Assembly (NCBI RefSeq): GCF_000427365.1 | Contig: NZ_KE386488.1 | Coordinates: 1 to 64,000 of the forward strand | DNA length: 64,000 nt | Source: Rikenella microfusus DSM 15922 | GTDB taxonomy: Bacteria > Bacteroidota > Bacteroidia > Bacteroidales > Rikenellaceae | Direction: 5' to 3' | In this document: positions 18,290 through 27,944 of the stretch, piece by piece | Layout: each line of letters begins with the position of its first letter | Numbering within the stretch: the first letter of the stretch is position 1 | Made by a program: the position numbers and the translations under genes | Notes under the pieces: model-generated | Seen by the model: only the letters and a program-made list of their open reading frames with translations | Told to the model about the DNA's origin: nothing | Database searches by the model: none

Positions 18290-19366
18290 ATGAAGCGTTT
18301 CTTTGCTGTATTGCTGTGTATCGGCATATCCGGCATCTGGAGCTGCAAACGCGGCGGATCGTTTCCCGATCCGGGCGCGGAAAACGGCAAGACCTGTCCG
18401 GTGGAGTTCTCCGCCGCCGGGGCGACTGTCCTGCAAGCCGCAGCGACCAAAGCCGACATCAATCTGACAGAAGGTACGACCGTGCGCGTATTCGTCTATA
18501 AACGTGCGCCGGGAAGTGCTGCCGCCGATCCGGCGGCGGATACCTACGTTACCGAAAATACCTACAAAATCCTTAGCGACGGCTCGTTCGAGCCGTGTAC
18601 GACCGACGCGTCGGGCGGCGTAATCGCCGGGAGCGGCTCTCCCATGGAGTTGCACACCGGGGAGTACGACTTCTATGCCTATGCTCCGGCCGCGGAGATG
18701 TCCGCGCGTCCGGAACTGCAAGTGGAACACGGCACCGACCTGATCGCGACCGGGGCCGTAACCCGCCTCGTAAGCGGAAAGCGGACCGAAGTCGATCTCC
18801 TGTTCACGCACCGGGCCTCCCAGCTGCATTTTACCGTGACGCGGAAAGCGGATGCCCATACCGTATATGCCGTGTCGATGCAGGATGCCGGAGTAACGGT
18901 CGGGAAACTGGCCGCTTCGCCGGCGGCTTACCGGCTGGGCGGCAGCCTGCGAGTGGCCGGAACGGCGTACAGCGGGGTTTCGGAAATTCCGGGATCGCGT
19001 TTCACGCAGGTCAATGATTACACGGCGTCGGTGTTGGATACGATTCTGCCGCGCGAAGCGAACAGCGATCCGGAGGACGACCTGACGCTGACTTTCAACG
19101 TGCTGATAAACCAATCCCTCTACAGAACCTATACGGCTACGGTCAGCGGGCGGGAGTTCCGGCCGGGGAACCGCTACCTGTTCAACGTGACGATCAAGGA
19201 CGGCGGGGCCGTGCTGACGATGTTCGAATTGCTGCCATGGACGAACAACGTGATGACCGACATGGAGGTGGGCGGCGACCCGTCGAACGGTATCGTGTTG
19301 GGCGAGTGGACCGAAACCGGGTGGAGCACCGGTATGGGAGAGGGCGACGGGGAGTTCGCGTTTTAG
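18290..19366 (+). CDS. Fimbrillin-like lipoprotein 5
   Basis: 358 residues when started at 18290 (MKRFFAVLLCIGISGIWSC, lipobox WSC); the frame extends to 18230 but without a signal. The fold is that of the wider fimbrillin A clan: GTTVRVFVYKRAPG near 65, MELHTGEYDFYAYAPAAEM near 125, VDLLFTHRASQLHFTVTR near 175 and GNRYLFNVTIKDGG near 300. The C-terminal tail (GVLGEW-like, Gly/Asp-rich) differs from fimbrillins 1-4. Probably a minor or tip-proximal subunit acting with the two DUF4906 proteins behind it. Confidence 0.75.
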   Translation: MKRFFAVLLCIGISGIWSCKRGGSFPDPGAENGKTCPVEFSAAGATVLQAAATKADINLTEGTTVRVFVYKRAPGSAAADPAADTYVTENTYKILSDGSFEPCTTDASGGVIAGSGSPMELHTGEYDFYAYAPAAEMSARPELQVEHGTDLIATGAVTRLVSGKRTEVDLLFTHRASQLHFTVTRKADAHTVYAVSMQDAGVTVGKLAASPAAYRLGGSLRVAGTAYSGVSEIPGSRFTQVNDYTASVLDTILPREANSDPEDDLTLTFNVLINQSLYRTYTATVSGREFRPGNRYLFNVTIKDGGAVLTMFELLPWTNNVMTDMEVGGDPSNGIVLGEWTETGWSTGMGEGDGEFAF

Positions 19367-19424
19367 GTGCCCCTTGCGTATCGACAAGGTCTTCTGATTC
19401 TTCGATTCGAGATATAATCCAGGT

Positions 19425-21638
19425 ATGAAAAAGATAATCTTACTACTCTTACTGATTGCGGGGGCGTCCGTTTCCTGCCGCCGTAGCGGGGGGCCGCAGG
19501 GAGACGGGGCGGGGCTGACCGTTTTCCGGTTGAATCCCGGAACGATCGGCCTGAAACAGACGAAAGCGGTTTCGGTGCAGGAGGACGCTTTGGCCGACGT
19601 CGCCGTATTGCAGTTCGACGCTTCGGGCCGGTTCGTGAAATACATTTATAAGGGCGGCACGGTGACGGACAACGAGCTGGTGCTCGATTTGGTTTCGGGT
19701 GCGGAGCAGACGGTCGTTTTCGTGGCCAACGTGGCGGACGACGCCCCGTTCAAAGGGTTCGGGGGCACGCTCGGCGAGTGCCGGGCGCTGACCCGCAGCG
19801 TTGCGGACGAAGCGGCTCTGACGGCCGGCGGCAGGCTGCCCATGTACGGCGAGTACCGAGGAACGATCGACGGCGGACAGACCCGCGCGGCGGTCGTGAT
19901 GAGACGTGCGGCGGCCAAAATCGAGCTGAGTTACTGGGTCGATATACCGGATGCCGCGGATAAGCAGGTCTCTTTCACGCTCAGGAGCATTCGGTTGCGG
20001 AACGTGCCGCAGGTGATGTCGTATGCCGATCCGGCAGAGATATATCCGGCCGTATCGGCCGCTTTCGGGGATTATCCCGAGGTGCCGGTGGCTGTGCAGC
20101 CGACTCCGGAGGCGAAGGGTTCGCAGGTGTGGTACGTGCCCGAAAACAAACGGGGAACGGGAACGGCGGAACTTGCTTCGCAGAAGACCGCCGCCGCTTT
20201 GTCCCCCGGCGGCGAGAAGGCCACTTATGTGGAGATGACGGGGGATTACACGCAGGACGGAAAAACCGCAGAAGTGGTTTACCGCCTTTATCTGGGCGCC
20301 GATCCGGTGAAAGATTATAATGTAGTCCGGAATACGATTTACAGGATCGAGGCGGCGATCAAAGGGATAAATCTGGTGGATTTGCGTATTACGCCCATTC
20401 ACCTGGTCGATGTCGAAGAGCCGGGCGTCGATGACGAACCGACTCAGGACGCCAGTTTCGGCGTGGCATCTCCGGCCAACTGCTTTATGGTCGTGCCGGG
20501 GTCGAGCGTAACGTTCGATCCCCGCATACAGGGCAACGGCGGCGCAGGGGCGCAGCCCATCGCTCCCAAAAGCATGGGCGTGTTGTGGCAGGAGGGCGAC
20601 GGCGTCAATCCGCTGATCCGCAACGTAGCGTTCGCCCCCTCGCAGGCGACGGTCTATGCCAGCAGCAAGATCGCTCGCGGAGGTAATGCCGTGGTCGCCG
20701 CATACAGCGGAGAAAACTGTACGGGGGACATTCTTTGGAGCTGGCATATCTGGGTAACGGACTACCGGCCCGACGGCACGAAAGATTACGGTTTGGGCGA
20801 AAACTCTTACGCCTCGGTCGATGGCGGACAGGTGCATACTTACGGAACAAAGTTTATGGCAGCCGTAAAAGCCGTTACGCCGACCAGGAACCGCGTAATT
20901 ATGGACCGTAATCTGGGGGCGGCCAAGGCTTATTATATTCCTCCCCAAGCGAATGATTCGGAAGCGCCGCTCGCTTTCGGTCTGGCTTACCAGTGGGGAC
21001 GCAAAGACCCGTTCCCCCAATGGGACGGAGTAAGTACAACCTCTCCGGTTCCCGTTCCGATTTACGGAACGGACGGCAAAGTCCGGTTGGTTGAAAACGC
21101 CACCGACGGCTTCCGTAAGATACCGGGCCCGGTGACCCTGAACGATGTAATTAAAACTCCACTCACGTTCTATTATTCGGTTGCTGATCCGTCCGATTGG
21201 CTCACTCCTCAAAATAATACGTTGTGGGGCAACGGTACGGGAAAGAGCATTTACGATCCCTGTCCTGCAGGATGGCGCGTTGCACCGAACGACATATGGC
21301 AAGATTTTAAAGACGATGTTTTCCCGTACTATATACAAGGCGACCTCCGGGAGGATGGACTGGAAACGGAAAGTGCCAAAACCAACGGCAGACTTTACAG
21401 AATATCCGTCTCCGGTTCGGGTATCGGCGCTTGGTTTCCCGCTACGGGTTTTTATTTTGGAGGGAATGGTAATATTTTGCAGGGGGAACTGGTCGATGTC
21501 GGCAATAAGGGAGCATATTGGACATCTACGGCCAGTACTTATTATGTCCTGTATATGTGGTACGATATGAACAAAATCTATCTTTCGGGTGAAACTTATC
21601 GGAGCAATTCTCGTCCTGTACGGTGTATTCAGGAGTAG
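19425..21638 (+). CDS. DUF4906/FISUMP lipoprotein, candidate fimbrial tip adhesin A
   Basis: 737 residues. Lipobox VSC (MKKIILLLLLIAGASVSC). Residues up to about 320 have the fimbrillin-like N-terminal domains (VLQFDASGRFVKYIY, AAVVMRRAAAKIELSYWVD, LGADPVKDYNVVRNTIYRI). The rest contains WHIWVTDYRPDG, NRVIMDRNLGA, YQWGRKDPFP, IYDPCPAGWRVAP and the terminal SNSRPVRCIQE, the fibrobacter-major-paralogue (FISUMP) fold. DUF4906 proteins occupy the distal end of Bacteroidota fimbrial operons and the C-terminal lectin-like fold suggests ligand binding. It is a close paralogue of the next gene, with an identical 71 bp block. Binding partner unknown. Confidence 0.75.
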   Translation: MKKIILLLLLIAGASVSCRRSGGPQGDGAGLTVFRLNPGTIGLKQTKAVSVQEDALADVAVLQFDASGRFVKYIYKGGTVTDNELVLDLVSGAEQTVVFVANVADDAPFKGFGGTLGECRALTRSVADEAALTAGGRLPMYGEYRGTIDGGQTRAAVVMRRAAAKIELSYWVDIPDAADKQVSFTLRSIRLRNVPQVMSYADPAEIYPAVSAAFGDYPEVPVAVQPTPEAKGSQVWYVPENKRGTGTAELASQKTAAALSPGGEKATYVEMTGDYTQDGKTAEVVYRLYLGADPVKDYNVVRNTIYRIEAAIKGINLVDLRITPIHLVDVEEPGVDDEPTQDASFGVASPANCFMVVPGSSVTFDPRIQGNGGAGAQPIAPKSMGVLWQEGDGVNPLIRNVAFAPSQATVYASSKIARGGNAVVAAYSGENCTGDILWSWHIWVTDYRPDGTKDYGLGENSYASVDGGQVHTYGTKFMAAVKAVTPTRNRVIMDRNLGAAKAYYIPPQANDSEAPLAFGLAYQWGRKDPFPQWDGVSTTSPVPVPIYGTDGKVRLVENATDGFRKIPGPVTLNDVIKTPLTFYYSVADPSDWLTPQNNTLWGNGTGKSIYDPCPAGWRVAPNDIWQDFKDDVFPYYIQGDLREDGLETESAKTNGRLYRISVSGSGIGAWFPATGFYFGGNGNILQGELVDVGNKGAYWTSTASTYYVLYMWYDMNKIYLSGETYRSNSRPVRCIQE

Positions 21639-21689
21639 AGATCGGAGTACCATGGGTTTTGCAGGTTCGGGGCTGGCATGGGAGTAGGC

Positions 21690-21890
21690 CCAAACTAACC
21701 GTAGGGTTTTTCGCATGGGGCCTCCGCAGGCTGCGGCCCGTCCGCTGGCGCGGAAATGTGAATTAAACCGTACGGTTTATTTCAATGTTCTCCCTTAGTC
21801 AGGCCGAAGCCACCCCCGGCGTAGGCCTGCAACTGCGCGATGCTTGTTGCGGCCCCGCTGGCTCCGGCCATAAAATAAACCGTACGGATA
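21690..21890. repeat. Repeat cassettes between the two tip genes
   Basis: The 303-base gap between the DUF4906 genes contains three variants of the palindrome: near 21696-21712, the perfect 16 bp TAAACCGTACGGTTTA at 21764-21779, and 21874-21890. The segments between them resemble pieces at 24.6 and 39.5-39.7 kb (for example a GC-rich stretch ending CGGAAATGTGAATTAAA, compare 39661-39680). No gene is seen here. Confidence 0.7.
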
Positions 21891-21941
21891 CAATAAAGGC
21901 CCCTACCAGGCAAAAAACGAAAATAAAATAAAGACTGAAAT

Positions 21942-24257
21942 ATGAAAAGTACGATTGCACTATGCTCGGCAGCCCTTCTGCTGGCATCCTGCACCAAGCG
22001 GATCGACGAAGGATTCGCAGGCGCAGGCGAACCCGTCCGGGTCGAAATCGGATTTGCCGTAGAGGAGGCGGCCTCTGCCTCGGACGGGGGCGGAAAGACG
22101 AAAATTTACGAAAACGGAGCCTTGGAGGTAGTCTTTTCGGAAGTCGCCGAAACGGAGCAGACCAAAGCATCCCTCGAACTGAAGAACGTCTGGACGATCC
22201 AATTCGATGCCGAAGGCCGGTTCGTAACCGCCGACAAGACACCGATCCTGCGGGCGGGCGAGAACCTGACGCCGACCTTGCGGGCGGGTAAAGGCCAAAA
22301 GCTCTATGTGGTGGCGGCCATGGACGATCAGACCGATTTTTCGACCGCTCTGGAAGGAAAAAGTCTGGCCGATTTCAGGAAACTGGCCGGAACGCTCGGC
22401 GCGTCGCCCGATATGGCGACCGCCGCAGGCATTCCGATGTGCAGCGACGAAGTGAGCGCAGACATCTATTCCAACGGCAAGTTCTTGGGCGATAAGATAT
22501 TCAAGCTGAAACGGATAGCGGCGCAAATCCTTTTCACCGCCCGTATCGACGAGGCAGCCGGAGGGGATTATGCGATTACTTCGGTCAGGCTGGTCAATAA
22601 ACCGAAAAACTTCTATTTCGCCGTGCCCGACGGGGCTACTTATCCGGAGGCGGAAGCCGGGAATTTCGAAGATGCGGCGGCGACCGGCGATGCGGAGGCG
22701 CAGCAGTCGTGGTTCGTGCCCGACAACGTGCGGGGGACGATAGCCAACGACGACCCGCTGAAAAAGGTGCCCGGAAGCCTCGGCGATTATTGCACTTACG
22801 CGGAGGTGCAGGTGTTGGACAGGCAGGAAAGTCGGCTGGCGACCCTGAAAATTTACCTCGGCGCCGACATGGTCGGCGACTTCAATATCCGGCGAAACAA
22901 AATCTATACGGTTACCTGTACGGTACATAATTTTTCGGCGAGCGGCGACCAGCGGGTGACCATCGCAGAAGATGTGGACGTGGTAGAGGCGAACTGCGGA
23001 ATGGTGACGCCCGGCGGTGCGGCGATGTTCAGCGTCGAAGACCGCCAAAAGAAACTCACCGGAGCCGAGGCCTCGGGCCTTTCGCTGAAGCAGTGGGCGA
23101 AAGGGGCCGGTTATGTGCCGGTCGTTATCTGGCAGGACGGGCAGGGATTGGTGCAGAGCATCGGTTACGACAAGGAACAGGGGTATGTAACTGTTATGAC
23201 CGATCGGAACAAAGGAGCCGGGAATGTTGTCGTCGGACTTTATCCGGCAGGTACGACGACTTCCAATTATACCGATAAAGATTGCCTTTGGTCATGGCAT
23301 GTGTGGGTAACCGACTACCGTCCCGACGGCACGAAAGATTACGGTTTGGGCGAAAACTCTTACGCCTCGGTCGATGGCGGACAGGTGCATACCTATGGAA
23401 CAAAGTTTATGGCGGCCGTGAAAGCTGTTACGCCGACCCGGAACCGCGTAATTATGGACCGTAATCTGGGAGCCACGAAGACTTATTATACGGCTCCGGC
23501 TTCAGGGGATAACACGGCCGACCAGGCTTTCGGACTGTTTTACCAGTGGGGTCGTAAAGACCCGTTCCCGCGTGCCCAGGGTTCCACGATCGATGCGGAC
23601 GACGGTTCAGCCATAACAATCCCGATTTATGGCCCGGACGGAAAGACCGTTTTACCGGAAAACGGTGCCGGCTATAAAAAAGTGAATATTACGACCGGAG
23701 GAGTGATGTCAGGGAATATTTCTTTGGCTTACGCGGTCGCTCATCCATTGAGTTTTATTTATAGCGATGGTAATACGCGGGATTGGTATACTACTTCGAC
23801 TACCAGCCAGAATCACGACTTGTGGGGCGACGGAAAAGAGAAAAGCGTTTATGATCCCTGTCCGGAAGGATGGCGTATCGCACCGGACGGCACCTGGAGC
23901 GATTTTACGCGGACTACGGATAATGCACAGCCGTTGAATGGTACATTCCCCTATTATATCGAGGGTTCACCGAAAGAAGACGGAGAATCAGGCGATTATG
24001 ATATAACTAATGGTCGTCTTTATAAAGTTTCTGCTTCCGGCAATGGCGCCCCGATCGCTTGGTATCCCGTTCCGGGTAACCGTAGCAGCACCAATGGAGC
24101 ACTGGGAAATGTCGGCTACAGTGGGTATAACTGGTCATCTACAGTCGCCATTAGCGGTTCTAATGCCCACTATCTGAATCTCAACACGCAGTACCTTACT
24201 ACCTATTATACGACGTATCGTGCGTATGGTCTTCAGGTACGATGTATTCAGGAATAA
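21942..24257 (+). CDS. DUF4906/FISUMP lipoprotein, candidate fimbrial tip adhesin B
   Basis: 771 residues, lipobox ASC (MKSTIALCSAALLLASC). Same architecture as the upstream paralogue: TWTIQFDAEGRFVTAD-like N-terminal domain, RIAAQILFTARIDEAAGG, LGADMVGDFNIRRNKIYTV, then WHVWVTDYRPDG, NRVIMDRNLGA, YQWGRKDPFPR, VYDPCPEGWRIAPDG and a terminal GLQVRCIQE. N-terminal halves are diverged while the FISUMP core is nearly identical in DNA, so the two proteins could present different tips on one fimbrial system. It ends the locus and is followed by a hairpin terminator. Confidence 0.75.
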   Translation: MKSTIALCSAALLLASCTKRIDEGFAGAGEPVRVEIGFAVEEAASASDGGGKTKIYENGALEVVFSEVAETEQTKASLELKNVWTIQFDAEGRFVTADKTPILRAGENLTPTLRAGKGQKLYVVAAMDDQTDFSTALEGKSLADFRKLAGTLGASPDMATAAGIPMCSDEVSADIYSNGKFLGDKIFKLKRIAAQILFTARIDEAAGGDYAITSVRLVNKPKNFYFAVPDGATYPEAEAGNFEDAAATGDAEAQQSWFVPDNVRGTIANDDPLKKVPGSLGDYCTYAEVQVLDRQESRLATLKIYLGADMVGDFNIRRNKIYTVTCTVHNFSASGDQRVTIAEDVDVVEANCGMVTPGGAAMFSVEDRQKKLTGAEASGLSLKQWAKGAGYVPVVIWQDGQGLVQSIGYDKEQGYVTVMTDRNKGAGNVVVGLYPAGTTTSNYTDKDCLWSWHVWVTDYRPDGTKDYGLGENSYASVDGGQVHTYGTKFMAAVKAVTPTRNRVIMDRNLGATKTYYTAPASGDNTADQAFGLFYQWGRKDPFPRAQGSTIDADDGSAITIPIYGPDGKTVLPENGAGYKKVNITTGGVMSGNISLAYAVAHPLSFIYSDGNTRDWYTTSTTSQNHDLWGDGKEKSVYDPCPEGWRIAPDGTWSDFTRTTDNAQPLNGTFPYYIEGSPKEDGESGDYDITNGRLYKVSASGNGAPIAWYPVPGNRSSTNGALGNVGYSGYNWSSTVAISGSNAHYLNLNTQYLTTYYTTYRAYGLQVRCIQE

Positions 24258-24285
24258 TGCGACCTACGGGAGCATAAAATCGCAG

Positions 24286-24313
24286 GGCAGGTCTTAGGGG
24301 GCCTGCCTTTTTT
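24286..24313 (+). terminator. Terminator at the end of the fimbrial locus
   Basis: GGCAGG (24286-24291) pairs with CCTGCC (24302-24307), followed by six T residues. It lies 29 bases after the tip gene stop codon. Confidence 0.75.
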
Positions 24314-24529
24314 ATTCCGGTACCGACCGGGCGGGGCTTTCGTTTTGATTTTACCGGCGAAACGAGGTTTGCGATGGGGGTCCGGGCTGGTTTTTCCCCG
24401 GTTTTGCTTTTACCAACGGGTTTGTTTCGGGGGCGTATCTTTGATCGGGTTCCCGGAGGCGGCCGTTGTCCGGAACCGCACGGCAAAATCATTCGAAAAT
24501 CGTACGTTTTTTATTGATGCGATTCGGAA

Positions 24530-24900
24530 GAATCGCCGGCTTTCGCGCCCAAGCGGCAGAGCCGCTTCGGGGGGCGGGCGCAAAGCCGATACATTACGGC
24601 ATTTAACCGTACGGTTTTAATTCAGGTTCCCGCGTGAGCGGGCGGGCCGGACGCCTCCCCACAGGAGGCCCGCAATTCGTCGCTTTACTCGCCAAACGTT
24701 GCGACCGCTCCCGGGCGCCCGACCCGAATGAAAATAATTGTACTGTTAAATTTGTAATTTATCGGTTTCACCCCGGAGCCAGCGAAGGCAAAGGTAGTTA
24801 CAGCCGATTCGAATGCCGAGCAGCACCTCAAGCGACTATAAGCACCCTAAAATGCTGATTCGCTGCTATAACCTAAAACACCATACTGTTAAATATATGC
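24530..24900. repeat. Repeat cassettes upstream of the antiporter gene
   Basis: 24533-24592 is an inverted match to about 39853-39920 (shared GCGCCCAAGCGGC, GCCGCTTCGGGGGG). 24603-24620 is a palindrome variant (TTAACCGTACGGTTTTAA). 24620-24670 is a diverged inverted match to 39617-39680. 24736-24790 (TACTGTTAAATTTGTAATTTATC, then CGGAGCCAGCGA) matches 8431-8475. Another junction variant lies at 24881-24894. The gaps 24314-24529 and 24901-25182 show no gene or RNA I recognise. Confidence 0.7.
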
Positions 24901-25182
24901 AGGACACACCTGCGGAACACACCAGATTCGGGCCATTTCAACCCTCAACCCGCAACAGGTCCTACCCTGCTCTGCGGAAAACCACAGCTCGCCCCAGACA
25001 TAAAGCCTAACCGTATCCCGCCCCAATCGCGCAGACTCCCCGATTCAGTCAGACGCTCTCCCCAACCATTCCGATCAATCGCAGAGATTCTCCGTTTTCT
25101 TTTTTCAGGACAAAAAGTTGGCGTAATTTTTGTAAATTAGCACGCAAGCCAAATCAACTTCCAAAATCCATATTTCAAGCGC

Positions 25183-26667
25183 ATGAATATCACAGCGGGA
25201 AACATCATTCTGATCGGATCAGTTCTATTGTTTGTCAGTATTTTAGCAGGCCAAAGAGCCTATAAATTCGGCGTTCCCGCTTTGGTTCTGTTTCTGGCGG
25301 TAGGGATGCTCGCCGGGACGGACGGCATCGGCGGCATCAATTTCGACAGTCCGGGCATCGCCCAATTCATCGGCGTCATCGCCCTGAACTTCATCCTGTT
25401 CTCCGGCGGTCTCGATACCGAATGGAAATCCGTGAGACCCGTCATGTGGCAAGGCGTGATCCTCTCCACCGCAGGCGTACTGTTCACCGCCATCCTGACC
25501 GGCCTTTTCGTTCACTGGATCGTTCCCGGTTTTTCGCTGTTCGAAGGACTGTTGCTCGGCTCGATCGTCTCCTCCACCGACGCCGCCGCCGTCTTCTCTA
25601 TCCTTCGATCCAAAAGTTTGAAACTCAAACATAACTTGCGTCCCATCCTCGAATTCGAAAGCGGAAGCAACGACCCGATGGCCTACCTGCTGACCATTAT
25701 CTGCCTGGGATTGGTCATGAACCCCGAAGCCTCGGTATCCGAAGCCATCGTCCGGTTTTTCGTCCAGATCGTCGTAGGCGGCGGAGCCGGCATCCTGTTC
25801 GGGATCGCAATGGTATGGATCGCACGACACGTCAAGCTGAGCTACATGGGCCTCTACCCCGTCATGATCATCGCCCTGATGTACTTCACCTACGCCGCGA
25901 CGGACGCGATCGGAGGCAACGGCTTCCTGGCCGTATACCTGGCCGCCCTCTGGCTCGGCAACCACAAGATACCCCACCGCGCCTCCATACTCAGCTTCTT
26001 CGACGGATTCGCATGGCTGATGCAGATCATCCTGTTCCTCACCCTCGGCCTGCTCGTCTTCCCCAGCCAGATCGTTCCCGTTATCGGGATCGGGCTGCTC
26101 GTATCCGTCTTCATGATTCTCATCGCCCGCCCCTTGAGCGTCTTCGCCTCGCTGCTCTTTTTCAAAATGCCGCTGCGCAGTAAAACGTTCGTTTCGTGGG
26201 TCGGACTGCGAGGCGCCGTACCCATCGTGTTCGCCACCTACCCGCTGATCGCCGGTATCGACAAGGCGGGCATGATCTTCAACATCGTTTTCTTCATCTC
26301 CCTGACCTCCATTCTGGTACAAGGCACCACCCTGCCCCTGTTCGCCAAATGGCTGAAAGTATCCGAACCCGAAGAGAAGATGATCGGCAGCAAACCGGAA
26401 ATCGACCCTTCGGAAGTTTCCGACCTGATCGAAATCCGCGTCGCCGAAGGCAACGCCTACGCAGGGCGTCCCGTATCCGACGCCCCGTTCCCCGACGGCG
26501 CCCGCATCACGCTCCTCAGACGGGGCGATGACCATATCATCGTCACCGGATCGACCGTCCTGGAGGCCGGCGACCGACTGATCATCGCCAGCCAGAACCG
26601 CGACGATGCCGAACAGGTGTACGAAATGCTCACCTCGGCTGACGGAACCCGCGACACCGAAAATTAA
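25183..26667 (+). CDS. Potassium/proton antiporter of the CPA1 family
   Basis: 494 residues. About twelve hydrophobic segments fill residues 5-400, with the exchanger motifs FILFSGGLDTEW (near 70), GSIVSSTDAAAVFSIL (near 130), FESGSNDPMAYLL (near 160, the ND/Asp ion site) and a late SWVGLRGAVPIVFATYP. Residues about 415-485 form a TrkA-C-like cytosolic domain (LIEIRVAEGNAYAGRPVSD ... VTGSTVLEAGDRLIIAS), typical of NhaP2/CvrA proteins that regulate potassium. It exchanges K+ for protons at the inner membrane. Single gene; no clear promoter was identified upstream. Confidence 0.9.
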   Translation: MNITAGNIILIGSVLLFVSILAGQRAYKFGVPALVLFLAVGMLAGTDGIGGINFDSPGIAQFIGVIALNFILFSGGLDTEWKSVRPVMWQGVILSTAGVLFTAILTGLFVHWIVPGFSLFEGLLLGSIVSSTDAAAVFSILRSKSLKLKHNLRPILEFESGSNDPMAYLLTIICLGLVMNPEASVSEAIVRFFVQIVVGGGAGILFGIAMVWIARHVKLSYMGLYPVMIIALMYFTYAATDAIGGNGFLAVYLAALWLGNHKIPHRASILSFFDGFAWLMQIILFLTLGLLVFPSQIVPVIGIGLLVSVFMILIARPLSVFASLLFFKMPLRSKTFVSWVGLRGAVPIVFATYPLIAGIDKAGMIFNIVFFISLTSILVQGTTLPLFAKWLKVSEPEEKMIGSKPEIDPSEVSDLIEIRVAEGNAYAGRPVSDAPFPDGARITLLRRGDDHIIVTGSTVLEAGDRLIIASQNRDDAEQVYEMLTSADGTRDTEN

Positions 26668-26689
26668 CCCTATCTTTATTCCGGTCCGA

Positions 26690-26720
26690 TTGGGCGCGTT
26701 CAAAAAAATGTTTACATTTG
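26690..26720 (+). promoter_or_regulatory. Promoter of the phosphofructokinase gene
   Basis: TTG at 26690-26692 and TACATTTG at 26713-26720 are 20 bp apart, a good Bacteroidota promoter. The leader would be about 33-39 bases to the ATG at 26759. Confidence 0.7.
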
Positions 26721-26758
26721 TAGCTGTTTTTGAAACGTAAAAAAGACCCTATCGAAAC

Positions 26759-27859
26759 ATGAAAAGAGTTTTAGTTGCAACGAGCGGCGGCGACTGCCCC
26801 GGCTTGAATGCAGTCATCCGCGGCGTAGTCAAACGCGCGGCGCAGGAAGGGGACTGGGAAGTGCTTGGCAGTATCCAGGCTTATAACGGTATCCTGTGGG
26901 AACCCACCGAGGTCAAAGTGCTCGACGAAGCAGCCGTGGCCGGGATCCACTACCGCGGCGGTACCATCATAGAAACGACCAACAAAGGGGGTCCCTTCGC
27001 ATGGCCCGTGTACAACAAACACCTCGGTCAGTGGGAATACGTGGACCGTTCGGACGAAATGATCCGCAAACTCCAGTACATGGGCGTCGAGGCGGTCATT
27101 TCGATCGGCGGCGACGGGTCGCAACGTATCTCGCAGCAGCTTCAGAGCCAGGGTCTCGACATCGTAGGGGTGCCGAAAACCATCGACAACGACCTCTCGG
27201 CCACCGACTTCACTTTCGGTTTCCAGACCGCCGTGCAGATCGCTACCGACGCCGTGGATAAACTGGTGACCACCGCGGCATCGCACAACCGGACATTCAT
27301 TCTGGAAGTGATGGGCCGCAACACCGGCTGGATCGCCCTGCATGCGGCCATCGCCGGGGGCGCCGACGTCTGCCTAATCCCGGAAATCCCGTACGACCTG
27401 AACATCGTGCTCGACAAACTGAAAAAACGCTACAACTCGAAGGGACGCGGTTCGGCCATCATCGTCGTCGCCGAAGGGGCGCTGCCCAAAGACGGGACCG
27501 TACATGCCGCCGCCGCTACCGAAGTCGGCTACGAAAACGTGCGTCTGGGCGGTATCGCCTACGACCTGAGCCGCCAGCTGAAAGCCGCCGGATTCGAACC
27601 GGACATCCGCGAAACCGTCCTGGGTCACATCCAGCGCGGGGGCGTGCCGATCGCATACGACCGCGTGCTGGCTACCCAGTTCGGCGTCAAGGCGTTCGAA
27701 TACGTTCTGGAAGGCAAATTCGGCCACATGGTATCGTACCGCCACCCGGACATCATCGCCGTGCCGTTCGAAGAAGCCGTGGGACAGTGCAACTACGTGC
27801 GTGCCGACAGCGACATCGTGAAAGCCGCCCGCGGTTGCGGTATCAGCTTCGGCGACTAA
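26759..27859 (+). CDS. pfkA: 6-phosphofructokinase
   Basis: Phosphorylates fructose 6-phosphate in glycolysis; 366 residues. The donor-site motif is GGDGS (117-121), as in ATP enzymes, whereas the second diagnostic position is Lys in PKTIDND (139-145), as in PPi-dependent enzymes; this combination defines the mixed-substrate group III PFK. The catalytic Asp is D143. MGRNTGWIAL and the HIQRGG substrate-binding motif are present. ATP use is likely from the first motif but the true donor is not settled by sequence. Own promoter upstream and strong terminator downstream. Confidence 0.93.
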   Translation: MKRVLVATSGGDCPGLNAVIRGVVKRAAQEGDWEVLGSIQAYNGILWEPTEVKVLDEAAVAGIHYRGGTIIETTNKGGPFAWPVYNKHLGQWEYVDRSDEMIRKLQYMGVEAVISIGGDGSQRISQQLQSQGLDIVGVPKTIDNDLSATDFTFGFQTAVQIATDAVDKLVTTAASHNRTFILEVMGRNTGWIALHAAIAGGADVCLIPEIPYDLNIVLDKLKKRYNSKGRGSAIIVVAEGALPKDGTVHAAAATEVGYENVRLGGIAYDLSRQLKAAGFEPDIRETVLGHIQRGGVPIAYDRVLATQFGVKAFEYVLEGKFGHMVSYRHPDIIAVPFEEAVGQCNYVRADSDIVKAARGCGISFGD

Positions 27860-27905
27860 TCCCGCGTGATATACGCCGGCCCCTGCCGACTATTATTTTT
27901 ATAGA

Positions 27906-27941
27906 CCCGCCTTTCATTATTATCATGAAAGGCGGGTTTTT
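27906..27941 (+). terminator. Rho-independent terminator after pfkA
   Basis: CCCGCCTTTCAT (27906-27917) pairs perfectly with ATGAAAGGCGGG (27925-27936), followed by five T residues. It abuts the promoter of the next gene. Confidence 0.92.
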
Positions 27942-27944
27942 ATT

